DNA of 64,000 bases from Bifidobacterium scaligerum. GTDB lineage: Bacteria; Actinomycetota; Actinomycetes; Actinomycetales; Bifidobacteriaceae. The notes under the pieces were generated by a model. The model did not search any database and had not been told where the DNA came from. It worked only from the letters and a program-made list of their open reading frames with translations. This document shows, piece by piece, positions 1 through 9,952 of this stretch. Where the stretch lies: assembly GCF_002802865.1 (NCBI RefSeq), contig NZ_PGLQ01000002.1, positions 158,110 to 222,109 on the forward strand. The letters run 5' to 3'. A program made the translations under genes and the position numbers. Positions within the stretch are counted from its first letter, which is position 1. Each line of letters begins with the position of its first letter.

Positions 1-315
1 CTGCACATCATGATGTGCATACAGCAGCACGGTAGGGGCGTCCGGCGAGACGATACGAGAACCGATGACCTCCCATGCGCCCGGAGTGCCGTCCTCGTTC
101 GTGGCCTGCACCACTTTGGCGTCCACACCCACCAGCTTGAGCTCATCGGCCACGAATTCGGCGGAACGCTTCATATGTTCGGCGGTGATGCCTTTGGCGG
201 AAACCGACTGCAAAGCGATTTTGCGCGAAAGCAACTCTACGATGCGATTCCAGTCGGATTCCACGCGCGAACGGATCAGATCGGCGTCCAGCGTGCCGGC
301 GTCAGGTGCGGTCAT
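1..315 (-). CDS. M20-family metallodipeptidase, N-terminal part (runs off window)
   Basis: Only the first 105 codons are inside the window; the gene continues past base 1. The reading starts at an ATG preceded by a GAGGAG-like ribosome site. Near the window edge the protein reads LLYAHHDVQ, which matches the first metal-binding block (His-x-Asp) of M20/M25/M40 peptidases of the carnosinase/PepV-like dipeptidase type. Such enzymes are cytosolic, use two zinc ions and cleave dipeptides released from imported oligopeptides. The preceding 95 residues form the usual helical lead-in (RSRVESDWNRIVELLSRK). Function beyond the family cannot be fixed because the catalytic glutamates lie outside the window. 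Confidence 0.8.
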   Translation of the reverse strand, partial: MTAPDAGTLDADLIRSRVESDWNRIVELLSRKIALQSVSAKGITAEHMKRSAEFVADELKLVGVDAKVVQATNEDGTPGAWEVIGSRIVSPDAPTVLLYAHHDVQ

Positions 316-408
316 ATGCCCTCCTCTATATATAACGGCGTCATTGCAGCGGTTATGGTCCGCAAACACCACTTGAACAGTGTCTGAACGTCACCGTAAC
401 CTCAAAGC

Positions 409-1029
409 ATGACATGGAATCCGTTCAAGAAGAAGGAAGAGGCTCAGGCTCCCGCTGAGCCGGCCGTCACCAAAACCAATCCCAACGGGCCGAAGGGTCG
501 CCCTACTCCGAAGATGAAGAAGGCGCAGGCCGCCGGTATCCGTCCTCTGGTTCCCGCCGACCGCAAAGCCAGCGCCAAGGCCGCAAAGGCACGTCTGCGC
601 GAGCGCGAGAACGCCGAATACGAAGCCATGCAGAAGGGCGATCTCAACCACATGCCCAAGTCGGAGCGTCTGCCGTGGCGTATTTATATCCGTGATTACG
701 TGGACGCCCGCATCAATCTCGGCGAATGGTTCATCCCGGTGATGATCGCCGTGCTCATCGTATCCATGGTGGTCACATCCGTATCGCAAAACCCGTGGGC
801 GAACATCGTCATGATGGTGATCATGTACGGCTACCTCGCCGCCATCATCATCGACGTATGGCTGATGTGGCGCAAGCTCAAGGCCAAGCTGATCGCCAAG
901 TACGGCGAGGCTTCCGTGGCCAAGGGCTCCCGTTCCTTCTCCTACGCTTGGAGCCGCTCCATCCAGATGCGTCGTTGGAGGCTTCCGAAGCCGCGTTACG
1001 ACAAGCGCGGTCATTGGCCGCAGGATTAA
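409..1029 (+). CDS. DUF3043 membrane protein
   Basis: 206-residue protein with a basic, lysine-rich cytoplasmic N-terminus (about residues 1-60), an Arg/Lys-rich amphipathic stretch (RERENAEYEAM) and two membrane segments at about residues 107-124 and 131-154, followed by a basic tail. The motif FKKKE at the start, and RDYVDARINLGEWFIP before the first membrane segment, match the actinobacterial DUF3043 family, whose function is unknown. It stands alone, with a terminator just downstream. No clear Shine-Dalgarno is seen at the chosen ATG (ACCTCAAAGC upstream), so the start is supported mainly by the family-like N-terminus. Confidence 0.85.
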   Translation: MTWNPFKKKEEAQAPAEPAVTKTNPNGPKGRPTPKMKKAQAAGIRPLVPADRKASAKAAKARLRERENAEYEAMQKGDLNHMPKSERLPWRIYIRDYVDARINLGEWFIPVMIAVLIVSMVVTSVSQNPWANIVMMVIMYGYLAAIIIDVWLMWRKLKAKLIAKYGEASVAKGSRSFSYAWSRSIQMRRWRLPKPRYDKRGHWPQD

Positions 1030-1107
1030 TCCCCTCGTTGCCGTCGTGCGCGGACCAACATTCTGCGCGCAGAATCATCAACCAGTGATGCTGCCGGCGT
1101 AACACGA

Positions 1108-1142
1108 TATGGCTCCCTATGATGGGAGCCATAGTTGTTTTT
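1108..1142 (+). terminator. Rho-independent terminator after the DUF3043 gene
   Basis: Perfect 10-bp stem (TATGGCTCCC with GGGAGCCATA) and a 6-base loop, followed by the T-rich run GTTGTTTTT. It separates the DUF3043 gene from the dihydrolipoyl dehydrogenase gene. Confidence 0.85.
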
Positions 1143-1221
1143 GCGCACATACGAATACGTACACGAGTCCTGCGGGCATGCCGGGCAACCCGGATAATCC
1201 GCATTCGATCAAGGAGGATGC

Positions 1222-2709
1222 ATGAGCGAACAGTTCGACGTGGCGATCATCGGAGCCGGGCCCGGTGGATACTCCACCGCCCTTCGCGCCGCGGAACTGG
1301 GCATGAAGGTGGCGCTGATCGAACGCGACGCCACGGTGGGAGGCACATGCCTCAACCGCGGATGTATTCCCTCCAAAGCCCTGATCACCGCAACCCACAC
1401 CATCGACACCGTGCATCGCGCGGCCGAATTAGGCGTCAACGCCTCCGTGGACGGCATCGATTTCGGCACGCTGCGCGACTACCGACTGCGCATGGTGGAC
1501 ACCATGGTCCGCGGTCTCTCCGGTCTGTTGGCCCACCGCGGCATCACCGTGTTGCGTGCCTGCGCATCCTTCAATGCCGATGAAACGGATGCGGACGGCC
1601 GCCATATCGTGCATCTGCTTCCCTCCCCCGGGCAGAATGCCATTCAGGTCTTTCACAAGGCCGACGTACCCGAACCTGCTGGCGAAGCGCTGGATATCAT
1701 CGCCGCAAATGTAGTACTTGCTACCGGGGCCTCACCCCGTCCATTGCCCGGCAACCCGTTCGCCGGAGCGCTTATCGATTCCACACAGGCGTTGGAGCTA
1801 AACGAGTTTCCCTCTTCGGCGGTGATTATCGGCGCAGGGGCCATCGCACTGGAATTCGCTTCGATGTGGAATGCGGCCGGCTCGAATGTCACGCTGCTGA
1901 TTCGCAAGGACCGCGTACTGTCCGCATGGGATCGCCGTTCCAGCATGACCCTGACCCGCGAGCTCAAACGTCATGGAGTCAATATCATTACCCGCACCCA
2001 TGCGACTCATGTAGATGTGGGGGCGAATCTTGGAGCCACCGTGCATTACACCCGTGAGGGTCAAGACGGCGAACAGACCGTTTGGGGCGAGATCGCGTTG
2101 GCCGCCATCGGACGTACGCCGCTTACCGATTCGGATTGGGGTGTGGACCTTATGGATGGCGGATACGTCATCACCGACGCTTATGGCAGGACCAGCAAGC
2201 CAAGAGTCTGGGCCGTAGGCGACGTGACCGCCGGACACGCGCTTGCTCATCGCGCCTTTGAGCAGGGCATCGTCATCGCTGAGTCGCTGGCAGGGCGGTC
2301 TGTCAAGCCTGTGGACGAAGACACCGTGCCGCAGATCGTCTTCTCCTCCCCCGAAGCCGCTTCGGTGGGGCTGACCATCGAACAGGCTCAGACGCGCGAA
2401 GACCTTGTAGAGGTCAAGGAAACCGTCTACCCGATGTTAGCCAACGCCCGCATGCTGATGAGCGGCCGGGCGGGTTCGCTCACCGTCGTTTCCGGTTGCG
2501 ATGCCTCCGATCCGGACACTCCGAGGGTGTTGGGCGTACATATGATTTCGCCAATCGCCTCGGATATCATCGCTGAAGCCGAGCAGCTGGTAGGCAACCG
2601 AGTGCCGCTCGCAGATGCCGCCCGACTCATCCATCCTCATCCCACGTTCAGCGAGACGCTCGGTGAGGCATTGCTCAAGGCGGACGGCCGGCCGTTGCAC
2701 ACGCGATAG
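1222..2709 (+). CDS. lpdA: Dihydrolipoyl dehydrogenase (E3)
   Basis: 495-residue flavoprotein of the pyridine nucleotide-disulfide oxidoreductase class I family. It reoxidises dihydrolipoyl groups with NAD. The FAD fold GAGPGG is at residues 11-16, the redox disulfide is Cys43 and Cys48 in GGTCLNRGCIPSK, the NAD-binding fold GAGAIALE is in the middle, the second FAD segment reads VWAVGDVT, and the C-terminal dimer-interface pair is His473 and Glu478 in HPTFSE. An AAGGAGGATGC ribosome site precedes the ATG. A segment of about 20 residues (LPSPGQNAIQVFHKAD) before the ATG motif looks longer than in typical Lpd. No E1, E2 or glycine-cleavage gene is adjacent, so the lipoyl partner is not evident from this window. 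Confidence 0.92.
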   Translation: MSEQFDVAIIGAGPGGYSTALRAAELGMKVALIERDATVGGTCLNRGCIPSKALITATHTIDTVHRAAELGVNASVDGIDFGTLRDYRLRMVDTMVRGLSGLLAHRGITVLRACASFNADETDADGRHIVHLLPSPGQNAIQVFHKADVPEPAGEALDIIAANVVLATGASPRPLPGNPFAGALIDSTQALELNEFPSSAVIIGAGAIALEFASMWNAAGSNVTLLIRKDRVLSAWDRRSSMTLTRELKRHGVNIITRTHATHVDVGANLGATVHYTREGQDGEQTVWGEIALAAIGRTPLTDSDWGVDLMDGGYVITDAYGRTSKPRVWAVGDVTAGHALAHRAFEQGIVIAESLAGRSVKPVDEDTVPQIVFSSPEAASVGLTIEQAQTREDLVEVKETVYPMLANARMLMSGRAGSLTVVSGCDASDPDTPRVLGVHMISPIASDIIAEAEQLVGNRVPLADAARLIHPHPTFSETLGEALLKADGRPLHTR

Positions 2710-2856
2710 TCTCGGGGAGTATCGGCAAGCCGCGGGGACAGGCCCGAAGCCAACCTATTGCCAAGCCAAGAATCGTGCTATATGCGCGGCAGACTGGACC
2801 AGCGCACCTGATACAGTATTGCGCAGTGTGTTTCGTCCCAGCAAAAGGAAGAAGTG

Positions 2857-3639
2857 ATGGCGGAAAAGGACGCTAAGCCGAAGAAGCAGAGCACGATCAA
2901 GCAGATCATCCAGATTTATAAGTTCACGGCCAAGGAAGACAAAGCCCTGCCTTGGCTCGAAGCCGGCGCTTTCCTGCTGCCCGTGGTGTTGGGCGTGATT
3001 CTCGGCCTGCTCTTCAAGTGGAGCTGGTTGACTTGGATCTTCCTGATGATCACCGCTGTGATGCTCGGCATCCTGCTGGCCACTATGATGCTTACCCGCC
3101 GTGCGGATATCGTGGGTTATAAGCAGATCGATGGCAAGCCCGGTGCCGCCATCGGCGTACTGAGCAATATGAGCAAGGCCGGTTTCAACTTCCCGCAGGA
3201 GCCGGTGTGGATCGATCCGAAGACGAAGGATGCCATCTGGCGCGGTTCCTCCATGAACGGCATCTACCTGATCGGCGAAGGCGATTACGGCCGTGTGATG
3301 AAGGCGATGGATCGTCAGGAGCATGAGATCAAGGGAGTAACCGCTGGCTCCGCCATCCCGGTGTACCGTATCAGCGTAGGTCATGGTCCTAAGCAGGTGT
3401 CTCTGGACAAACTGCGTAACACGGTCACCAAGTGCAAGACCTACGAGCCGACCAATCACAAGAACGCGCTGGCGGCAAAGATTCACCCGCGCCGTCGTTT
3501 CCTGTTGACCAAGGCCGAGCTGGACATTCTCAACGATCGTCTGCGCACGCTGCAGGCCAAGAAGGGTTACGCCATTCCCAAGGGCATTGACCCCAACCGC
3601 CCGCAGAAGGTGTCCCGTCGCGCGATGCGTGGCCGCTGA
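2857..3639 (+). CDS. DUF4191 membrane protein
   Basis: About 260 residues: a lysine-rich N-terminus, two adjacent membrane segments (about 35-53 and 56-78), then a soluble basic C-terminal domain ending in RRAMRGR. The sequence IYKFTAKEDKALPWL before the membrane pair and YKQIDGKPGAA after it match the actinobacterial DUF4191 family, function unknown. An AAAGGAAG ribosome site lies five bases before the ATG at 2857; a GTG at 2854 is in frame but too close to that site. Reads alone between lpdA and glnA with its own terminator. In other actinobacteria this family lies close to lipoate and glutamine synthetase genes, consistent with the order here (family knowledge). Confidence 0.85.
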   Translation: MAEKDAKPKKQSTIKQIIQIYKFTAKEDKALPWLEAGAFLLPVVLGVILGLLFKWSWLTWIFLMITAVMLGILLATMMLTRRADIVGYKQIDGKPGAAIGVLSNMSKAGFNFPQEPVWIDPKTKDAIWRGSSMNGIYLIGEGDYGRVMKAMDRQEHEIKGVTAGSAIPVYRISVGHGPKQVSLDKLRNTVTKCKTYEPTNHKNALAAKIHPRRRFLLTKAELDILNDRLRTLQAKKGYAIPKGIDPNRPQKVSRRAMRGR

Positions 3640-3660
3640 TCGCGAGTCATCAACCTTTGC

Positions 3661-3699
3661 AGGCCCGGCTGCTTCCCTCATGGAGGCAGCCGGGCCTTT
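3661..3699 (+). terminator. Rho-independent terminator after the DUF4191 gene
   Basis: A 12-bp GC-rich stem (AGGCCCGGCTGC with GCAGCCGGGCCT) with a 13-base loop that can itself pair at TCC/GGA, then TTTG. It lies 21 bases after the stop codon. Confidence 0.85.
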
Positions 3700-3849
3700 G
3701 TCATCGCCGCATATCGTCGAAACTATTCCTGCATCCATAACACAGACCCGCCATCAGTGTCGTCCGTCAGCCCGTCCTTCCAGCTTTCCCCTTCCCCACT
3801 GTCCACGTTACGGACGAGACTGACGACCCCTCCCAATAACCTACGACAT

Positions 3850-3922
3850 ATATTTCCGCGAAATATCGCGGTTCAGTAGCCCTCGTCAACCAAGCCGAAA
3901 CATTCTCGTAACCCAAATTACG
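3850..3922. promoter_or_regulatory. Two inverted repeats upstream of glnA
   Basis: The 286 bases between the DUF4191 terminator and glnA contain two small palindromes: ATATTTCCGCGAAATAT at 3850-3866 and CGTAACCCAAATTACG at 3907-3922 (5-bp arms around 6 bases). Both are plausible regulator sites for a nitrogen-assimilation gene, but I cannot assign a regulator. I find no convincing -35/-10 pair; TACGAT at 3944-3949 is a possible -10 with a poor -35. Confidence 0.4.
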
Positions 3923-3985
3923 ACCCGGCGAAACGCGCGATTTTACGATAGAGACCGTTACATTCCATATGAAAGGAGCGGTCCC

Positions 3986-5422
3986 GTGACCGAACTCAAG
4001 ACCAAGGAAGACGCCGAGGCCCTTATCAACAAGGAAGGCATCGAGTATGTCTCCGTTCGTTTCACCGATCTGATTGGTGTTCAGCAGCACTTCACTGTGC
4101 CGGCTAGCGAGTTCCTGAAGGACGCTTTCACCGACGGCATGCCGTTCGATGGTTCCTCCGTGCAGGGCTTCCAGGCCATCAACGAGTCCGATATGAAGCT
4201 GGTGCCGGATGTGGCCACCGCCTTCGTCGATCCGTTCCGCAAGCACAAGACCCTCGATGTGGCCTTCTCCATCGTCGACCCGCTGACCGACGAGCCGTAC
4301 TCCCGCGATCCTCGTCAGGTTGCCGGCAAGGCCGAGGCTTACCTGAAGTCCACCGGTATCGCTGATACCGCATCCTTCGCTCCTGAGGCCGAGTTCTTCA
4401 TCTTCGACAAGGTTCGCTTCGAGAACGGCATGAACCGTTCCTTCTACGAGGTCGACTCCATCGAGGCTCCGTGGAACTCCGGCGTTGATGTCGAAGAAGA
4501 CGGCACCCCGAACATCGGCTTCAAGAACCGCGTCAAGAAGGGCTACTTCCCGGTTCCGCCGATTGACCACACTCAGGATCTGCGCGACGACATGGTCGCC
4601 AACCTGCAGAAGGTCGGTCTGATTCTGGAGCGCTCTCACCACGAGGTCGCCGGCGCTGGCCAGCAGGAGATCAACTACCGCTTCAACACCCTGCAGCACG
4701 CAGGCGATGACCTGATGAAGTACAAGTACGTCGTCCATGAGACTGCTGCTCTGGCCGGCAAGTCCGCCACCTTCATGCCGAAGCCGATCGCCGGCGACAA
4801 CGGCACCGGCATGCACTGCCACCAGTCCCTGTGGAAGGACGGCAAGCCGCTGTTCTACGACGAGAAGGGCTACGCTGGTCTGTCTGATCTGGCTCGCTGG
4901 TACATCGGCGGCCTGATCAAGCACTCCTCCTCCGTGCTGGCCTTCACCAACCCGTCCCTGAACTCCTACCACCGTCTGGTTCCGGGCTTCGAGGCTCCGG
5001 TCAACCTGGTGTACTCCGCTCGTAACCGTTCTGCCGCCATCCGTATTCCGCTGGCTGGCACTTCCCCGGCTGCCAAGCGTATCGAGTTCCGTGCTCCGGA
5101 TCCGTCCTGCAACCCGTTCCTCGCCTTCTCCGCTCAGCTGATGGCTGGTCTGGACGGTATCCTGAACCACATCGAGCCTCCGGAGCCGGTCGACAAGGAC
5201 CTCTACGAGCTGCCGCCGGAAGAGCACGCTGGCATCAAGCAGGTGCCGAGCTCCTTGGCTGAGGCTATGGATGCTCTGGAAGAGGACCACGACTTCCTCA
5301 CCGCTGGCGACGTCTTCACCGACGATCTCATCGAGACCTGGATCGGCCTGAAGCGCGATGAGATCGATCAGGCTCGCCTGACCCCGACCCCGCTTGAGTA
5401 CGAGCTCTACTACCACATCTGA
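3986..5422 (+). CDS. glnA: Glutamine synthetase, type I
   Basis: 478-residue GlnA, full family length, which condenses glutamate and ammonia to glutamine with ATP. It starts at GTG with GAAAGGAG seven bases upstream. Recognisable blocks are [12 protein letters not shown] and [11 protein letters not shown] (N-terminal beta-grasp domain), AEFFIFD (metal site), [16 protein letters not shown], the ATP-binding [16 protein letters not shown], and [17 protein letters not shown]. The sequence [16 protein letters not shown] contains the tyrosine that is adenylylated in GSI-beta enzymes, so activity may be controlled by GlnE. Codon use is strongly biased, as expected of a highly expressed gene. Followed by two terminators in series. 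Confidence 0.97.
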   Translation: MTELKTKEDAEALINKEGIEYVSVRFTDLIGVQQHFTVPASEFLKDAFTDGMPFDGSSVQGFQAINESDMKLVPDVATAFVDPFRKHKTLDVAFSIVDPLTDEPYSRDPRQVAGKAEAYLKSTGIADTASFAPEAEFFIFDKVRFENGMNRSFYEVDSIEAPWNSGVDVEEDGTPNIGFKNRVKKGYFPVPPIDHTQDLRDDMVANLQKVGLILERSHHEVAGAGQQEINYRFNTLQHAGDDLMKYKYVVHETAALAGKSATFMPKPIAGDNGTGMHCHQSLWKDGKPLFYDEKGYAGLSDLARWYIGGLIKHSSSVLAFTNPSLNSYHRLVPGFEAPVNLVYSARNRSAAIRIPLAGTSPAAKRIEFRAPDPSCNPFLAFSAQLMAGLDGILNHIEPPEPVDKDLYELPPEEHAGIKQVPSSLAEAMDALEEDHDFLTAGDVFTDDLIETWIGLKRDEIDQARLTPTPLEYELYYHI

Positions 5423-5445
5423 TAGGTAGCACTCAGAAACGTTGC

Positions 5446-5490
5446 AATGACTCCCATTCCCCTTCCGAGGGGAGCCAAATGGGAGTCGTT
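5446..5490 (+). terminator. First hairpin after glnA
   Basis: A 13-bp stem (AATGACTCCCATT with AATGGGAGTCGTT, one G-T pair) whose loop holds a second small stem, CCCCTTCCGAGGGG. It begins 23 bases after the glnA stop. There is no T-run directly after it, so it may act with the next hairpin rather than alone. Confidence 0.6.
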
Positions 5491-5501
5491 GAACGCAGAA
5501 C

Positions 5502-5538
5502 AAGACCTTGTGGAACTCGGTTTCACAAGGTCTTTTCA
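5502..5538 (+). terminator. Second terminator after glnA
   Basis: Perfect 11-bp stem (AAGACCTTGTG with CACAAGGTCTT), 11-base loop, then TTC. It lies 11 bases after the previous hairpin, giving tandem termination of a highly expressed gene and insulation from the opposite-strand gene that ends at 5582. Confidence 0.75.
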
Positions 5539-5581
5539 TATTGGTATGAACTTCAGCCAGGAATTGCCGCATCCTCAACGG

Positions 5582-5956
5582 TCAGAACAGCGGGTCCATA
5601 CCTTCCCCGGGCTTGGCACGATGCGGCCGCGGACGACCTATATGACGGGCATATACATACCATTGCCCGTCTCGATTCTCCATACGCGCCTCGAATTGTC
5701 CGCTTTCAAATCCACGACGTTCACCGTTACGAATCTTGAGTACCGCTTTATTGGCGGCGGCACGGTTCACCGATTTGCCGACCTCATACCAGCCGGGATG
5801 TGCCTTCAGCCATGCGGCCAAGGCTGGACCGTTGCGCTTGATCTGCGGACGCGAATCCTCCAGTTCCGCATCCAGTCCCTTGCGCCGGCATTGCTGAAGG
5901 AAATGCGCCGCATCCAGCGGGTCATCAAACTGTACCCTGATCGTCGTCTTTCCCAT
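5582..5956 (-). CDS. Small protein of unknown function, 124 aa
   Basis: Not recognised. A soluble, basic protein with a balanced composition: MGKTTIRVQFDDPLDAAHFLQQ at the start suggests an alpha/beta fold, followed by a helix (ALAAWLKAHPGWYEVG), an Ala/Lys-rich segment and an Arg-rich tail. No signal peptide, membrane segment or cysteine motif. It ends facing the glnA terminators and lies 29 bases downstream of mrp in the same direction, so it may be co-transcribed with mrp. The ribosome site is weak (GCGAGG 14 bases upstream). A longer overlapping plus-strand frame exists but begins inside the glnA terminator and looks non-protein-like. Confidence 0.6.
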   Translation of the reverse strand: MGKTTIRVQFDDPLDAAHFLQQCRRKGLDAELEDSRPQIKRNGPALAAWLKAHPGWYEVGKSVNRAAANKAVLKIRNGERRGFESGQFEARMENRDGQWYVYARHIGRPRPHRAKPGEGMDPLF

Positions 5957-5985
5957 AGATGGTTAGTATACCTCGCTGCGAAATG

Positions 5986-7125
5986 TCACTGATTCGCTGC
6001 GGGTACCTCCAGTAGTCGCTCCGCCAAAGAGCAGAATGTAACGCCGATGCCGTCTGTGCGCAGCGCACCGTCGGCGTCAAGCACGGCAGGACGTCCGGCC
6101 TCACCGGTTTCACGTACTTCGGGAATCAGCGGCAACTGGGCCATCAACGGCACCTCGTAGCCGAGCGCTTCGGTCAGCTGATCGGAGACACGCTGACCGC
6201 CGCCGGCACCGAAAATCTCCAACCGCTCGCCGTTATGTTCGTAGTAGCTCATGTTCTCCACTACGCCGCGCACCTTCATCGGCACCTGCAACGCCACCAG
6301 TCCGGAGCGCACAGCAATATCCGAAGCGGAGGGCTGAGGAGTCGTCACCACCACCAATTCGGCGTTCGGCAACGCCTGTGCCACGGAGATTGCCATATCT
6401 CCGGTGCCAGGTGCCAGATCAAGCAACAGCACGTCAGGCTGCCCCCACCATACGTCGGACAGGAACTGTTCCAGAGAACGCTGTAACCGTGGCCCACGCC
6501 ACAGAATGGCACGGTCTGCGCCAGCGAACATGCCGATGGAGATTAACTTGACACCCCATGCGGTCACCGGCATGAGCATGCCGTTCAGGTTGGTCGGCTG
6601 GGTGTGCACGCCGAACAGTCGAGGAAGAGAAAAACCGTAAATGTCCGCGTCGATGGCGGCGGTATCGTAGCCGAGCGCCGCAAAGGTGGCTGCAAGGTTC
6701 GCTGTGACCGACGATTTGCCTACGCCGCCCTTGCCGGAGGCGATGGCGAAGATACGGGTCTTGACGCCCGGTTTGCTGAACGGGTTCTGTTTGCGTTCGG
6801 CTTTCAAATCGGCGACCAGATCTTCCAGTTTGTCCCGGCTCATTGACCTGACTTCGATATGCGGCGTGAGCGCGGCATCCGGGTATGAGGCCACGGCACC
6901 GTTGATCTGATTGGTGATGGTCTGCGACAGTGGACATCCTTCGACCGTAAGCTCGACATGCACGGTGACGTCGTAGGCGGGATTCGCATTTGACGGTTCA
7001 GCGGATGGAACCGCGTTAATGGCGGCGATCATGCCCAAATCAGTCACGGACCGTCCAAGTTCCGGGTCAATGACACGGCTCAAACGGTCGTAGATGGCAG
7101 CTTCAATCTCACGGGTATCAGTCAT
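5986..7125 (-). CDS. mrp: Mrp/ApbC-type P-loop ATPase, Fe-S cluster carrier family
   Basis: 379 residues. Residues 1-100 are an MIP18/DUF59 domain with its conserved EGCP block (Cys64). The nucleotide-binding domain follows, with the deviant Walker A GKGGVGKSSV at 131-140, as in the Mrp/NBP35/MinD group, and DLAPGTGD as the switch region. Family members load or carry iron-sulfur clusters. Where many homologues have a CxxC pair after the GVVENMS block, this protein reads VVENMSYYEHNGERLEIFG without cysteines. An AGGAGGATGC ribosome site precedes the ATG. It lies 56 bases from ligA and in the same direction. Confidence 0.9.
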   Translation of the reverse strand: MTDTREIEAAIYDRLSRVIDPELGRSVTDLGMIAAINAVPSAEPSNANPAYDVTVHVELTVEGCPLSQTITNQINGAVASYPDAALTPHIEVRSMSRDKLEDLVADLKAERKQNPFSKPGVKTRIFAIASGKGGVGKSSVTANLAATFAALGYDTAAIDADIYGFSLPRLFGVHTQPTNLNGMLMPVTAWGVKLISIGMFAGADRAILWRGPRLQRSLEQFLSDVWWGQPDVLLLDLAPGTGDMAISVAQALPNAELVVVTTPQPSASDIAVRSGLVALQVPMKVRGVVENMSYYEHNGERLEIFGAGGGQRVSDQLTEALGYEVPLMAQLPLIPEVRETGEAGRPAVLDADGALRTDGIGVTFCSLAERLLEVPAANQ

Positions 7126-7181
7126 GCATCCTCCTTATTGCCGCGTACCAGAGTAGCGTGTGCCGCGCCGGCATGCCAGAG

Positions 7182-9875
<2,694 letters not shown>

Positions 9876-9952
9876 CTATCCTATCGGAATCAGTCTCGAA
9901 TCGATCGAGAGCCGGCCTTGTCCTCATGAGATGGGCACCGCCGACAGCGAGT

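Noticed and set aside
3767-5578. Long minus-strand open frame (603 codons) covering glnA
   Set aside because: It is the antisense of a highly biased coding sequence (glnA), whose codon use suppresses stops in this frame; no independent signals.
5447-5992. 181-codon open frame on the plus strand after glnA
   Set aside because: It begins inside the glnA terminators, has no ribosome site, and its product is unlike a folded protein; the opposite-strand 124-aa frame reads better.
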